Shown here: positions 7,973-17,749 of the stretch, piece after piece
How the letters are laid out: each line of letters opens with the position of its first letter
Position numbering within the stretch: position 1 is the stretch's first letter
Source: Dietzia sp. ANT_WB102
GTDB lineage: Bacteria > Actinomycetota > Actinomycetes > Mycobacteriales > Mycobacteriaceae
Direction: 5' to 3'
NCBI RefSeq assembly: GCF_008369165.1
Contig: NZ_VOBA01000002.1
Location: 62,001-126,000, forward strand
DNA length: 64,000 nucleotides
Notes under the pieces: generated by a model
The model's input: the letters and a program-made list of their open reading frames with translations, nothing else
Told to the model about the DNA's origin: nothing
Database searches by the model: none
Program-made: the position numbers and the translations under genes

Positions 7973-9621
7973 GTGCCCGGGTCATGGCGGTGTGGTGCCC
8001 GGACTGGCCGACGGTCGCGGCGGCCCGAGCCGAGGGGCACGGGCTTCACCTGCCGTTGGCGGTCGTCGGGCCCCGCGGGGTGCTCGCGTGCAACGCGGTC
8101 GCCCGGGCGGTCGGGGTGCGGCGCGGACTGCGTCGACGTGAGGCGCAGTTCCGGTGCCCAGAGCTCGTGGTGGTCGCGGCAGACCCGGACCGCGATGCCG
8201 CGTGGTTCGAACCCGTGGTGCAGGCTCTCGACGCCGTGGTCCCGGGTATCGAGATCCTGCGCCCCGGGCTGTTCGTGTTCTCTGCGGCCGGTGCCCTGCG
8301 CTTCCACGGCGGGGTCGAGCAGGTCGTCACCCGGGTCGTGGACGCGGTGGCGGCCGCCGGCGCGGAGTGTCAGGTGGGGCTCGCGGACGAGCTGCCCACG
8401 GCGGTGCTCGGCGCTCGGGGATCGGCCCTGTTGGAGCCGGGTGGGGACGCAGATTACCTGGCCCGGTTGCCCGTGGATGCGCTCGTGGTGGAGCCCGCCC
8501 TGGGGGATTCCGAGGTGCTGTCCGAGCTGGTCGGGCTGCTGCACCGGCTCGGCCTGCGGACGCTCGGCGACTTCGCCGAGCTCCCGCCGCGTGATGTGGC
8601 CACCCGCTTCGGGGAGGCCGGTGCGGTGGCTCACCGCATCGCCCGCGCCGTCCCGTGGCGGCCGCCCTCGGTGTCTGCGGTGCCCACGGGCTCTGCGGTC
8701 GAGCACCGGTGTGATCCGCCCCTGGAACGGGTCGACGAGGCCGCATTCCTCGGTCGGCGGCTGGCGGGGGAGCTGCACACTGTGCTCGCCGCGGCCGGGG
8801 TCTCGTGCCTGCGGCTGTCGATCACCGCCCGTGTCGAGGGCGGCACGGAGGTCAACCGGGTGTGGCGATGTTCGTCGCCGCTCACCCCGGAGGGCACCGC
8901 CGACCGGCTCCGCTGGCAGCTTGAGGGCTGGCTCACCGGCACCGCGATCGCCGGAGGGGCCGGGGGAGCGGTCACCGCCCTGGTCCTGGAGCCGGTGGAG
9001 GTCGTCCCTGCCGGCCGCGTCCAGGAGGGCCTATGGGGAGAAGCCGGGCTCGCGGAGGCCCGCGTCCACCGCGCGCTCGTGCGGGTCCAGGGGCTGCTCG
9101 GGCCCGAGGCCGTCCGTGTCCCCGTGGAGGTGGGCGGTCGTGGCCCGGCCGAGCGGGTGCGGTCCCTGCCGTACGGTGACGCCCCGGCCGAGCCCGCCGC
9201 CCGGGGGCCGTGGCCGGGAGCACTGCCCGCGCCGTCGCCGTCGGTGGTGTGGCCGGGCCCGGGCTACCGGCTGGAGATCCGCGAGAGCAGTGACCCGGGG
9301 GCCGCTGTGGCGGCGCGGGTGTCTCTCGTCGGTGGAGTCGCGCTGCGCAGCGCGACCGGGGAGACCGTCGGGGTGACACCGCGGGGCCTGCTCGGCGACC
9401 GGCCCGCCGCGATCGAGGTGGGCGGCCGCAGGTGCGCGCTGCTCGGCTGGTCGCGTCCGTGGCCGATCGACGAGGCCTGGTGGGAGCCCACGCCGGACGG
9501 CCAACCCCGCAGGCCCCGGGCCCGCATACAGGTCGTCCCCGAGCGTGCGGCCGCGTTATTGCTCTGCGGTGTGCTCGGGGACGAGTCGGGGCACTGGGTA
9601 GTCGAAGGGGTCTACGAATGA
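7969..9621 (+). CDS. imuB: ImuB, catalytically inactive Y-family polymerase-like protein
   Basis: A 550-residue Y-family polymerase homologue that bridges the beta clamp and DnaE2 in the mutasome (established for mycobacteria). The N-terminal palm (RVMAVWCPDWPTVAA) lacks the acidic metal-binding residues found in active Y-family polymerases (DxD-type), so it should be non-catalytic. A clamp-binding-like motif QEGLWG is at about residues 352-357, matching the Q..LWG motif expected in this family. A helix-hairpin-helix-like stretch (RLGLRTLGDFAELP) lies near residue 190, and the C-terminal domain ends HWVVEGVYE. It starts within the imuA' stop (ATGA). Confidence 0.88.
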   Translation: MSARVMAVWCPDWPTVAAARAEGHGLHLPLAVVGPRGVLACNAVARAVGVRRGLRRREAQFRCPELVVVAADPDRDAAWFEPVVQALDAVVPGIEILRPGLFVFSAAGALRFHGGVEQVVTRVVDAVAAAGAECQVGLADELPTAVLGARGSALLEPGGDADYLARLPVDALVVEPALGDSEVLSELVGLLHRLGLRTLGDFAELPPRDVATRFGEAGAVAHRIARAVPWRPPSVSAVPTGSAVEHRCDPPLERVDEAAFLGRRLAGELHTVLAAAGVSCLRLSITARVEGGTEVNRVWRCSSPLTPEGTADRLRWQLEGWLTGTAIAGGAGGAVTALVLEPVEVVPAGRVQEGLWGEAGLAEARVHRALVRVQGLLGPEAVRVPVEVGGRGPAERVRSLPYGDAPAEPAARGPWPGALPAPSPSVVWPGPGYRLEIRESSDPGAAVAARVSLVGGVALRSATGETVGVTPRGLLGDRPAAIEVGGRRCALLGWSRPWPIDEAWWEPTPDGQPRRPRARIQVVPERAAALLLCGVLGDESGHWVVEGVYE

Positions 9622-9632
9622 GCGGCGCGGGC

Positions 9633-10274
9633 TCAGCGCTCGATGTCCACCACCAGGCGGGTCGGGTTCTGCAGCAGGAAAGCGGAGAAGGCACGGTCGG
9701 AACCCTTGAGGCCGATCACGGCCTGCGCCTGGCCCTCGAACTGCCCGGCGAACGCCACGCCGGCCACCTCGGTCGCGCTGTCCCCGGCCACCGTGCCCAC
9801 GGGGACCTCCTTCATGTCGGTTTCGGGGGGCAGGACCTGACCGCCGATCGTCACCTGCAGGAACGAGTCACCGGGCACCTCCACAGGAAAGCCGCTGCCC
9901 TGCTGGACGGGGGTGTCCACGTAGTCCACGGAGTAACTCGGGGTGCCGCGGCCGTCGAGCTCGAAGACCACGCGGTCCCGGCCCCGGAAGTCGCCCATGC
10001 GGATCTCGGACACGACCAACTCGGCGCGCTCGGAGGTGGCGGCCGACTCCTCGCGCTTGGGTGCGGAGTCCGCCGGGCCGGCCGTGGGGTCGGCGGCCTC
10101 GGTCTCCTCCGGCGACAGGGCCTGCGCCAGGGCTGCCGGCGAGGACCCCGCGGTGGTCGTCTGGCTCGTGGCGGGGGCGTCGGTCGAGGTGTCGGTCCCA
10201 CAACCCGCTATGGCCAGGGACGCGGTGGCGGTCAGAGCGGCGGCCGCAACGAGGCGGCGATGTCGGGTACGCAT
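9633..10274 (-). CDS. lipoprotein with AMIN-like domain
   Basis: A 213-residue secreted lipoprotein. The signal peptide (MRTRHRRLVAAAALTATAS) ends in the lipobox LAIAGC, followed by a Thr/Ala/Pro-rich linker of about 65 residues. The C-terminal domain (about residues 85-213) contains DRVVFELDGRGTPSYSVDYVD and ends NPTRLVVDIER, the fold signature of AMIN-like domains that bind cell-wall components. It is convergent with imuB and divergent from the sucrase/ferredoxin-like gene. The exact ligand is unknown. Confidence 0.82.
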   Translation of the reverse strand: MRTRHRRLVAAAALTATASLAIAGCGTDTSTDAPATSQTTTAGSSPAALAQALSPEETEAADPTAGPADSAPKREESAATSERAELVVSEIRMGDFRGRDRVVFELDGRGTPSYSVDYVDTPVQQGSGFPVEVPGDSFLQVTIGGQVLPPETDMKEVPVGTVAGDSATEVAGVAFAGQFEGQAQAVIGLKGSDRAFSAFLLQNPTRLVVDIER

Positions 10275-10360
10275 GCCCCCAGCTTAAGTCCCTCTCATCA
10301 CTTTTGTCCCACGTGGTGGCTACAGTTACACCACTTCGCCTGGTGGGGCACCATGGGGGC

Positions 10361-11284
10361 GTGTCAGTCATCGATCCCACCCCACTCTCCGCCTGGTGTT
10401 CCTTCCAGTCGGCCGACGAGCCGCCGGCCGGAACCGCGGCCCACGAGCAATCGTGGGTCCTGCTGGAGCTGCCCGCGCGCTGGGGACGCGACATCTTCGA
10501 CGGCGAGGCGCTGGGCGAAGAGTTGTCCGAGCGACTCAAGGAGCACGTCTCGGCCTGCGGATCCCGGATGCTTTTCATCCGGCGCCCCGGCCGCGAGGGT
10601 CAACGCATCGACCGTCACCGCTTCTACCTGTGCGACACCAGGCCCGGCCGACGAAGTATCCGAGTCGGCCGCGTCGACCGCCCAGCGGACATGCTCGACT
10701 TGGACCTCTCGCCCGGTGGGCACGTGGAAGGCACCCGCGAGATCGCGGCACCGGTACCGCTGGTGTGTACCCACGCCAAGCGTGACCAGTGCTGCGCCGT
10801 TCGTGGGCGCCCGGTCGTGGCCGGGCTGGACGAGTTGGTCGGAGCCCGCCTGTCCGCGCTCGACCCCGACGCCGCGGTGTGGGAGTGCTCCCATACCGGC
10901 GGGCACCGTTTCGCCCCGGTCTTGCTGCTGCCCGGCACCGGTTACACCTACGGGCCCACGGAGACGGACCTCGCGGCCCGCATCGTCGAGGCCGAACTGG
11001 ACGGTCGGGTCGTCACCGAGAACCTGCGGGGTCGCAGCACGTGGCCGCCGGCCGGGCAGGTGGCGGAGGTCGCCGTTCGCGATTCCGGCGTGGATGCGGG
11101 GGTCGACGACCTCGTCGTCGAAATGGATCCGGACGACCCGCTCGTGGCCGTCGTCCGCCACACCGACGGGCGCGCCTGGCGTGTCGAGGCGGGTAAGCGA
11201 CCACTCCCGCCGCGCCCGCAAAGTTGCCGGAAGCCCGCCGGTGAGGCCTCCGCGTGGGTCGTGGAGTCCCTCACCGTGCTCTGA
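10361..11284 (+). CDS. sucrase/ferredoxin-like family protein
   Basis: A 307-residue protein of the Suc_Fer-like family (thioredoxin-fold, cysteine-containing). The core motifs are CTHAKRDQCCAVRGRPV and WECSHTGGHRFAPVLLLP, containing the conserved Cys and His residues thought to hold an iron-sulfur cluster. The GTG at 10,361 (SVIDPTPLSAWC) gives the usual N-terminus; longer ORF starts run into the promoter of the divergent lipoprotein. It sits between imuB and dnaE2 but no direct link to mutagenesis is known. An assignment to sucrose metabolism would be misleading. Confidence 0.82.
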   Translation: MSVIDPTPLSAWCSFQSADEPPAGTAAHEQSWVLLELPARWGRDIFDGEALGEELSERLKEHVSACGSRMLFIRRPGREGQRIDRHRFYLCDTRPGRRSIRVGRVDRPADMLDLDLSPGGHVEGTREIAAPVPLVCTHAKRDQCCAVRGRPVVAGLDELVGARLSALDPDAAVWECSHTGGHRFAPVLLLPGTGYTYGPTETDLAARIVEAELDGRVVTENLRGRSTWPPAGQVAEVAVRDSGVDAGVDDLVVEMDPDDPLVAVVRHTDGRAWRVEAGKRPLPPRPQSCRKPAGEASAWVVESLTVL

Positions 11285-11317
11285 GCGGACCTGCCGGCAC
11301 CGGGCGGGTGAGGACCG

Positions 11318-14300
11318 GTGAACTGGTATCACGGACCGAGGACGTGGTCGGAACTCGAACGGGTACTCTCCGGACGGCCCGATCCGCGCGGGTCCGAGAA
11401 CCAGCACCCCGGCGACGGCAGCGACGCCCCCGCCTGGTCACGTAAGCGCGGTGAGTACACACCCCCGCAACGGCCGCGTGCCCAGGGCCGCGTGCCGTAT
11501 GCGGAGCTGCACGCCCACACCGCGTTCAGCTTCCTCGACGGCGCCTCCTCTCCCGAGGCCATGGCAGAGACTGCGGCGGAACTGGGACTCACGGCGCTCG
11601 CGATCACCGACCACGACGGGTTGTACGGGGTCGTTCGCTTCGCCGAAGCCGCCTCCGAGCTGGGCCTGGCCACGGTGTTCGGGGCGGAGCTCTCGCTACC
11701 GGGCGGCGAGCACCTGCTGGTCCTGTCCCGGGGTGAGGAGGGTTACCGACGACTGTCGCGCGCGATCGCCCGAGCCCACCTACGCGGCGGGGCCAAAGGT
11801 GAACCCCGGTACGAGATCACCGAGCTCGCGGAGATGGCTGACGGTCACTGGTACGTGCTCACCGGTTGCCGCCGCGGCCGGGTCCGTCGGGCCTTGGAAC
11901 GTCACGGGACCGGAGCGGCCGATTTCGACACCGCCGCCGCTCGCGCGGCTCTGGACCAGCTCGTCGAGATGTTCGGCCACGACAGGGTGGTCGTGGAACT
12001 CACCTGTCACGGGGTGCCCGAGGACACGGAACGGTGCGACGCGCTCGCCGCCCTCGCCGCCGAGACGGGCTTGCCCGTTGTGGCGACCACCGCCGCCCAC
12101 TGCGCCGGACCGGAGGACGCGCGACTGGCCTCGGTCATGGCGGCGCTCGGGGCGCGTGACCCACTGGAGACCCACGCAGCGCACCTGCCCGCGGCGGGAG
12201 GGGCGCACCTGCGCTCGGGCGAGGAGATGGCCGAACTGTTCGACCGCTGGCCCGGCGCCGTCGCCGGGGCTGACAAGCTCGGCAGGGAGTGCGCGTTCGA
12301 CCTCCGGCTCATCGCCCCTCAGCTGCCGCCGTTCGATGTCCCAGAGGGTCACACCGAGGACACCATGCTCGCCGAACTCGCCTACGCGGGCGCCGCCCGG
12401 CGCTACGGGACGCGGGAGGACGCACCGGAGGCCTATGTACAGATTGACCGCGAGCTGCGGGTGATCGCCGACCTGGGCTTTCCCGGGTACTTCCTCGTCG
12501 TCCACGACATCGTCGAGTTCTGTCGCCGCGAGGGCATCCTCTGCCAGGGCCGTGGCTCCGCCGCCAATTCGGCGGTCTGCTACTCGCTGGGGATCACCAA
12601 CGTCGATCCGGTGCGCGCCCAGCTACTGTTCGAGCGGTTCCTGGCACCGGAGCGCGACGGTCCGCCCGACATCGACGTGGACATCGAGTCCGGTCGGCGG
12701 GAGGAGGCCATCCAGTACGTCTACTCCCGGTACGGGCGGGATCACGCCGCCCAGGTGGCCAACGTCATCACGTACCGCGGACGCTCGGCCGTGCGGGACG
12801 TGGCTCGGGCCCTGGGCTACTCGCCGGGGCAGCAGGACGCGTGGTCCAAGAGCGTCGACCGGTGGTCGGGGTTGAAGAACCACGAGCGGGAGTCCACCGA
12901 GCACACCATCCCGCCCGACGTGCTCGCACTGGCACGACAGCTCGTCGGGCTGCCCCGCCACCTGGGGATCCACTCGGGCGGCATGGTGATCTGCGACCGC
13001 CCCGTGGCCGACGTGGTGCCCGTCGAGTGGGCGCGTATGCCGGGCCGGACGGTCCTGCAGTGGGACAAGGACGACTGCGCGGCGGCCGGCCTGGTCAAGT
13101 TCGACATGCTGGGACTGGGCATGCTCACCGCGCTGCACCACGCCATCGATCTCGCGGCGGAACACAAGGACCTCGACGTGGATCTGGCCCAGCTCGACCT
13201 CGCCGACCCGCAGGTATACGAGATGTTGTGCCGCGGTGACTCGGTGGGCGTGTTCCAGGTGGAATCCCGCGCGCAGATGGCCACGCTGCCCCGGCTCCGT
13301 CCGCGGACGTTCTACGACCTGGTGGTGGAGGTGGCGCTCATCCGCCCCGGCCCCATCCAGGGCGGGTCCGTGCACCCCTACATCCGTCGCCGCAATGGCC
13401 GGGAGAAAGTGGTGTTCGACCATCCCGCGCTCGAATCGGTGCTGGGCCGGACGCTGGGGATCCCGCTGTTTCAGGAGCAGCTCATGCAGATCGCGACCGT
13501 CATCGCGGGCTTTACCGGGGCGGAGGCCGACCAGCTGCGCCGCGCGATGGGGGCCAAGCGGTCACCCGAACGGATGGCCCGACTGAAGGAACGGTTCTTC
13601 GACGGGATGCGCGAACTGCATGGCATCGGCATCAGCCCGCCCGGGACGCCGGTCACCGGACCGGAGGTGGGGGAGCGGATCTGGGAGAAGATGTGCGCCT
13701 TCGCCAACTACGGCTTCCCCGAGAGTCACTCCCAGTCCTTCGCCGCGATCGTCTACTACTCCGCGTGGTTCAAGTGCCACCATCCGGCGATCTTCTGCGC
13801 GGCGCTGCTGCGCAGCCAACCCATGGGTTTCTACTCGCCCCAGTCGCTCGTCGCCGACGCCCGCAGGCACGGCGTCACCGTGCACCGACCGTGCGTCAAC
13901 CGCTCACTCGGCGGCGCCAACTGCGAGAACGACGGCACGGAAGTGCGCCTCGGATTGGAGTCTGTCCGGGCGATCGGCGAGGACCTGGCCACCGCGATCG
14001 CCGACGAACGCGACACCCACGGCCCCTACACCTCCGCCGCCGACCTCGCCGGGCGCACCGGCCTGTCCGTCAGACAGATGGAGGCACTCGCCACCGCCGG
14101 GGCGCTCGACTCGCTCGGCACTGGAGGCCGGCGGGCCGCCCTGTGGTCGGCGGCCACCGCGGCCCGCGAGAAGCCCGGCATGCTGCCCGGACTCAGCCAG
14201 GTTGACGCCCCGGCTCTGCCCGGCATGAGCATCCTAGAACTCACCTCTGCGGACCTCGCCGCCACCGGGATCAGCCCGGAGGAGTACCCGACCGTCCACG

Positions 14301-14641
14301 CCCGCCCGTGGCTCGACTCCCGCGGTGTGTGTACCACGGCCGGGCTCGCCCACGTTCCCGACGGCAGCCGCATCGAGGTCGCCGGAGCCGTCACCCACCG
14401 GCAGCGGCCCGCCACCGCGGAGGGCGTGACCTTCCTCAGTCTCGAGGACGAGACGGGCATGACCAACGTCGTGTGCTCGGTGGGCCTGTGGGCGCGCTAT
14501 CGGCCGATCGTCTCCGCGTCCCCGGCGCTCATCGTCCGTGGCACTGTGGAGAACCGCTCGGGCGCGGTCAGCGTGGTGGCAGACAAGATCGAGCGCCTCC
14601 ACCTGGGCATGGCCATCGGCCGTAGCCGGGACTTCCGATGA
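11318..14641 (+). CDS. dnaE2: error-prone DNA polymerase III alpha subunit DnaE2 (ImuC)
   Basis: A 1107-residue C-family polymerase, the usual length for DnaE2, which extends past DNA lesions in the ImuA'-ImuB-DnaE2 mutasome. The N-terminus NWYHGPRTWSELERVL is typical. The PHP domain starts with AELHAHTAFSFLDGAS and the polymerase core contains PDIDVDIESGRREEAIQYVY and GRGSAANSAVCYSLGIT, which carry catalytic aspartates. A C-terminal OB-fold lies near residues 990-1060 (FLSLEDETGMTNVV). The GTG start lies 33 bases after the preceding gene. No SOS box of its own is visible, so it may depend on upstream promoters or one I cannot recognise. Confidence 0.94.
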   Translation: MNWYHGPRTWSELERVLSGRPDPRGSENQHPGDGSDAPAWSRKRGEYTPPQRPRAQGRVPYAELHAHTAFSFLDGASSPEAMAETAAELGLTALAITDHDGLYGVVRFAEAASELGLATVFGAELSLPGGEHLLVLSRGEEGYRRLSRAIARAHLRGGAKGEPRYEITELAEMADGHWYVLTGCRRGRVRRALERHGTGAADFDTAAARAALDQLVEMFGHDRVVVELTCHGVPEDTERCDALAALAAETGLPVVATTAAHCAGPEDARLASVMAALGARDPLETHAAHLPAAGGAHLRSGEEMAELFDRWPGAVAGADKLGRECAFDLRLIAPQLPPFDVPEGHTEDTMLAELAYAGAARRYGTREDAPEAYVQIDRELRVIADLGFPGYFLVVHDIVEFCRREGILCQGRGSAANSAVCYSLGITNVDPVRAQLLFERFLAPERDGPPDIDVDIESGRREEAIQYVYSRYGRDHAAQVANVITYRGRSAVRDVARALGYSPGQQDAWSKSVDRWSGLKNHERESTEHTIPPDVLALARQLVGLPRHLGIHSGGMVICDRPVADVVPVEWARMPGRTVLQWDKDDCAAAGLVKFDMLGLGMLTALHHAIDLAAEHKDLDVDLAQLDLADPQVYEMLCRGDSVGVFQVESRAQMATLPRLRPRTFYDLVVEVALIRPGPIQGGSVHPYIRRRNGREKVVFDHPALESVLGRTLGIPLFQEQLMQIATVIAGFTGAEADQLRRAMGAKRSPERMARLKERFFDGMRELHGIGISPPGTPVTGPEVGERIWEKMCAFANYGFPESHSQSFAAIVYYSAWFKCHHPAIFCAALLRSQPMGFYSPQSLVADARRHGVTVHRPCVNRSLGGANCENDGTEVRLGLESVRAIGEDLATAIADERDTHGPYTSAADLAGRTGLSVRQMEALATAGALDSLGTGGRRAALWSAATAAREKPGMLPGLSQVDAPALPGMSILELTSADLAATGISPEEYPTVHARPWLDSRGVCTTAGLAHVPDGSRIEVAGAVTHRQRPATAEGVTFLSLEDETGMTNVVCSVGLWARYRPIVSASPALIVRGTVENRSGAVSVVADKIERLHLGMAIGRSRDFR

Positions 14642-14695
14642 CAGGGGGCCGGATACGGCGACAGCTCCGGCCGTGACACCGTACTTTCGACAGCT

Positions 14696-16093
14696 ATGAG
14701 CGCTTCCCACCCCGACCGCGAATTCGATTCAGTCGCCGCGCTGGATGACCTGCGTGCCCGCCTGGAACTCTCGCAACTGCTCACCGATCCCGATGTAGTG
14801 GAGGGGTACCGCCAGGACTGGGCCAAGTCACCCGCCCCCGGCATGCCCTTGGCGGTCGTACGGGCGCGGTCTACCGAAGACGTTCAGGAAGTGATGCGCT
14901 GGGCAAGTACTCACGCCGTACCCGTGGTCCCCCGCGGCGCCGGCTCCGGACTGTCCGGCGGTGCGACGGCCGTCGAAGGCGGGATCGTGTTGTCCACCGA
15001 ACTCATGCGCGACATCGACGTCGACCCCGTCACCCGCACCGCGACAGTCCAGCCAGGGCTCTACAACTCCGAGGTCAAGCAAGCCGCCGCCGAGCACGGA
15101 CTCTGGTATCCGCCGGATCCCTCCTCGTACGAGATCTGTTCGATCGGCGGCAACATCGCGACAAATGCTGGGGGCCTGTGTTGCGTGAAATACGGCGTGA
15201 CCACCGATTATGTCCTCGGCCTGACGGTTGTGCTGGCCGACGGCACCACCGTCAGTCTGGGTGGACCGCGCCTCAAGGACACCGCCGGTCTGAGTCTGAC
15301 GAAACTGTTCGTCGGCAGCGAGGGGACCCTGGGAATAGTCACCGAGATCATCCTCCGGCTGATCCCGCAGCAACCACCACGGTCCACGGTGGTAGGCGTC
15401 TTTCCCGACGTGGTCGCCTGCAGCGAAGCGGTATTGGCGATCACACGCCGGATCCGCCCAGCCATGCTCGAGTTCATGGACACCGTCACCATCCGTGCCG
15501 TCGAGGCGGACCTGCGGATGGGACTGGACACCACGGCTGGGGCGATGCTGCTCGCCCAGTCGGACCTCACCGGACCCGACCGGGCCGCCGAGACCGAGTT
15601 CATGGCCGAGGCATTCCTCACACACGGGGCTACCGAGGTGTTCACCACCGACGATCCCGACGAGGGCGAACAGTTCACGGTCGCCCGTCGTGCCGCGTTC
15701 ACCAGCCTCGGCAAGATCGGCACGCTCCTGCTCGAGGACGTGGGAGTCCCCCTGCCGGCGCTGCCCCGACTTGTCGCCGGGATCGAGGAGATTTCCGCCC
15801 GCCGCGACGTGCCGATCGCGCTGGTCGCACACGCCGGCGACGGCAACACACACCCCATCATCGTGTTGGAGGACGACGACCCGGAACGGGCCGAACGCGC
15901 AAGACTCGCATTTGGTGAGGTCATGGAACTGGCGATCTCGATGGGCGGGACCATCACCGGCGAGCACGGTGTCGGCCGACTCAAAGCGCCGTGGCTTCCG
16001 GGCCAGCTGGGTGACGACGTCATGGAGTTGACCCGGCGCATCAAAACCGCGATCGACCCGCAGGGGATCCTCAACCCGGGCGTGATGCTGTGA
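14696..16093 (+). CDS. FAD-linked oxidase, GlcD / D-lactate dehydrogenase type
   Basis: A 465-residue flavoprotein of the VAO/PCMH superfamily. The FAD-binding domain contains PRGAGSGLSGGATA and GGNIATNAGGLCCVKYG; the C-terminal FAD-linked oxidase domain contains VGIEEISARRDVPIAL-like sequence, HAGDGNTHPIIV and the terminal GEHGVGRLK and DPQGILNPGVML motifs. These fit D-2-hydroxyacid (glycolate or D-lactate) dehydrogenases. The substrate cannot be fixed from sequence. The ATG at 14,696 lies in a compact gap after dnaE2. Confidence 0.88.
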   Translation: MSASHPDREFDSVAALDDLRARLELSQLLTDPDVVEGYRQDWAKSPAPGMPLAVVRARSTEDVQEVMRWASTHAVPVVPRGAGSGLSGGATAVEGGIVLSTELMRDIDVDPVTRTATVQPGLYNSEVKQAAAEHGLWYPPDPSSYEICSIGGNIATNAGGLCCVKYGVTTDYVLGLTVVLADGTTVSLGGPRLKDTAGLSLTKLFVGSEGTLGIVTEIILRLIPQQPPRSTVVGVFPDVVACSEAVLAITRRIRPAMLEFMDTVTIRAVEADLRMGLDTTAGAMLLAQSDLTGPDRAAETEFMAEAFLTHGATEVFTTDDPDEGEQFTVARRAAFTSLGKIGTLLLEDVGVPLPALPRLVAGIEEISARRDVPIALVAHAGDGNTHPIIVLEDDDPERAERARLAFGEVMELAISMGGTITGEHGVGRLKAPWLPGQLGDDVMELTRRIKTAIDPQGILNPGVML

Positions 16094-16157
16094 CCGCCTG
16101 ACGCTCCTGGCAGGGGGCGTGAGAGGTAATCCGGCCCATGCGGGCAGGGCCGGAAAG

Positions 16158-16883
16158 TCACTGGGAGGCGGGTCGGCCTTCGTCGTCGTCGACGCCGCCA
16201 CCGGTGACGCGGACGCGCACTGCCGCAGCGACCGGCGTGCCCAACGGAACCGATCGCCCGTCCAGGGCGACGGTGATGATGCCCAGTTCCACCTGCCGAG
16301 AGATCACCTCCACGGGACTGTCGGGACGCATCCCGATCTCAGCGAGGTGCCGCAGCACCGAATTGTCGCGGTCCGACACCCGGGTGACGATGCCGATGGT
16401 TCCCTCGGCGACCCGATCCAACGGCATGTCCCCGAGGGGGTCTACCTGGCCTTCACGAGTGGGGATGGGGTCGCCGTGGGGGTCCCGACGGGGATGGCCG
16501 AGAAAGAGGTCAAGGGCATCGACGAACCGGTCCGAAACCACGTGTTCGAGCATGTCCGCCTCGGCGTGCACCTCGTCCCACGAGTAGTCCAGGCAGCTGG
16601 CAAGGAAGGTCTCGAGGATCCGGTGCCTGCGCACCATTGCCACGGCTAGCCGATGCCCGTTTTCGGTGAGTTCCACGGGCGCGTACGGCCGGTGCTTCGC
16701 CAGCCCCTGCGCCACCAATTTGCGGACCCCTTCGGTGACCGTCGAGGGTGACGCGCCCAACCGCTCGGCCAGAGCACTCGAGGTGACGGGATCCCCGCCA
16801 GCCCCGAGAGCGTGCACCGCCATGAGATAGGCCTGCATGGTCGGTGTGAGATCTGCGAGTCCCACGTCGGGAGTGTCGGTCAT
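16158..16883 (-). CDS. DtxR-family metal-dependent regulator (MntR-like)
   Basis: A 241-residue repressor. An N-terminal winged helix (about residues 15-75) with LAERLGASPSTVTEGVRKLV is followed by the metal-binding/dimerisation domain RRHRILETFL and DEVHAEADMLEHVVSD, whose His, Glu and Asp residues are those used by DtxR/MntR. A C-terminal FeoA/SH3-like domain (about 158-228) contains VLRHLAEIGMRPDSPVEV. The ATG overlaps the stop of the permease gene (ATGA at 16,880), making it the last gene of the metal transporter operon. It most likely represses that operon when metal is sufficient. Confidence 0.88.
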   Translation of the reverse strand: MTDTPDVGLADLTPTMQAYLMAVHALGAGGDPVTSSALAERLGASPSTVTEGVRKLVAQGLAKHRPYAPVELTENGHRLAVAMVRRHRILETFLASCLDYSWDEVHAEADMLEHVVSDRFVDALDLFLGHPRRDPHGDPIPTREGQVDPLGDMPLDRVAEGTIGIVTRVSDRDNSVLRHLAEIGMRPDSPVEVISRQVELGIITVALDGRSVPLGTPVAAAVRVRVTGGGVDDDEGRPASQ

Positions 16884-17749
16884 ACAGCCAGTGTCCCAGC
16901 CCGTCGTGCTCTCCGGCCCGTCACGGCGCGCGTCACGATCCCCCGCTGAGGGGCGAACAACTGCGCCGCCGTGAAGATGATCGCCTGGACGATCACGACC
17001 ATCGGACCGGGAGGAAGGTCAGCGTAGTAGGCGACATACACACCGGTGATGCCGCCGATCAGGGCCACCACGACTGAGACGGTCATCAGCGAGCGCATCG
17101 TGTTGGTGAGTAACTGCGCGGTGGCGCCCGGGATGATGAGAGTCGCCACCACGAGGATCACCCCCACGGACTGGACGCCGGCGACCGTGGCGGTTGCGAG
17201 GGTGACCAGCAGGACACCGGTCAACACCTTGGTTCGGAGACCCAGGGTGTGGGCGTGCAGTTTGTCGAATGCCAGGAGAACGAGGTCCCGCCGAAACGTC
17301 AGCAAGACCACCACGGTGAAGGACGCGACGATGACGACCTGCACGAGTTGTTCATCACCGACCCCGAGCAGGCTGCCGAACAGGATCGTGTGCAGGTCCT
17401 GCTGGCTGGGGAATCGCGAGATGAGCACGAGGCCCACGGAGAACAGCGCGGTGAACACTATCCCCATCGCCGCATCCTCGCGGACCGTCCCGCCCGCGCG
17501 GACGGCGCCGATCAGTGCGACGGCGATGAGCGAGGCCAGGAGGGCACCGATGGCGAACGGCATTCCCACCATGGAGGCGACGGCCACGCCCGGCAGGACG
17601 GCGTGGGAGACGGCATCCCCCATGAGCGCCCAGCCCATGTGGACGAGCCAGCAACTGAGCAGCGCTCCAGCCACGCTGGCGGCGATCACCACGACCATCG
17701 CCCGCCGCATGAAGTCGTACACCATCGGTTCGAGCAGGAAGTCGATCAC
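16880..17749 (-). CDS. metal ABC transporter permease
   Basis: A 289-residue inner-membrane permease of the ABC-3 (zinc/manganese) family. About eight to nine hydrophobic segments span the protein; the family hallmark HMGWALMGDAVSHAVLPGVAVA is near residue 40 and the second conserved loop is TLGLRTKVLTGVLL. It is the membrane channel for the ATPase and binding protein encoded upstream. Start and stop both overlap neighbouring genes by four bases, so the four genes form one translationally coupled operon. Confidence 0.92.
   Translation of the reverse strand: MIDFLLEPMVYDFMRRAMVVVIAASVAGALLSCWLVHMGWALMGDAVSHAVLPGVAVASMVGMPFAIGALLASLIAVALIGAVRAGGTVREDAAMGIVFTALFSVGLVLISRFPSQQDLHTILFGSLLGVGDEQLVQVVIVASFTVVVLLTFRRDLVLLAFDKLHAHTLGLRTKVLTGVLLVTLATATVAGVQSVGVILVVATLIIPGATAQLLTNTMRSLMTVSVVVALIGGITGVYVAYYADLPPGPMVVIVQAIIFTAAQLFAPQRGIVTRAVTGRRARRAGTLAV

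Noticed and set aside
9432-11321. 629-codon plus-strand ORF across imuB end, lipoprotein and sucrase-like gene
   Set aside because: It runs antisense or out of frame through three supported genes and is Ser/Arg/Pro-rich; no start signal.
14828-16201. 457-codon minus-strand ORF opposite the FAD-linked oxidase
   Set aside because: The plus-strand oxidase has complete family motifs; the minus translation has none.
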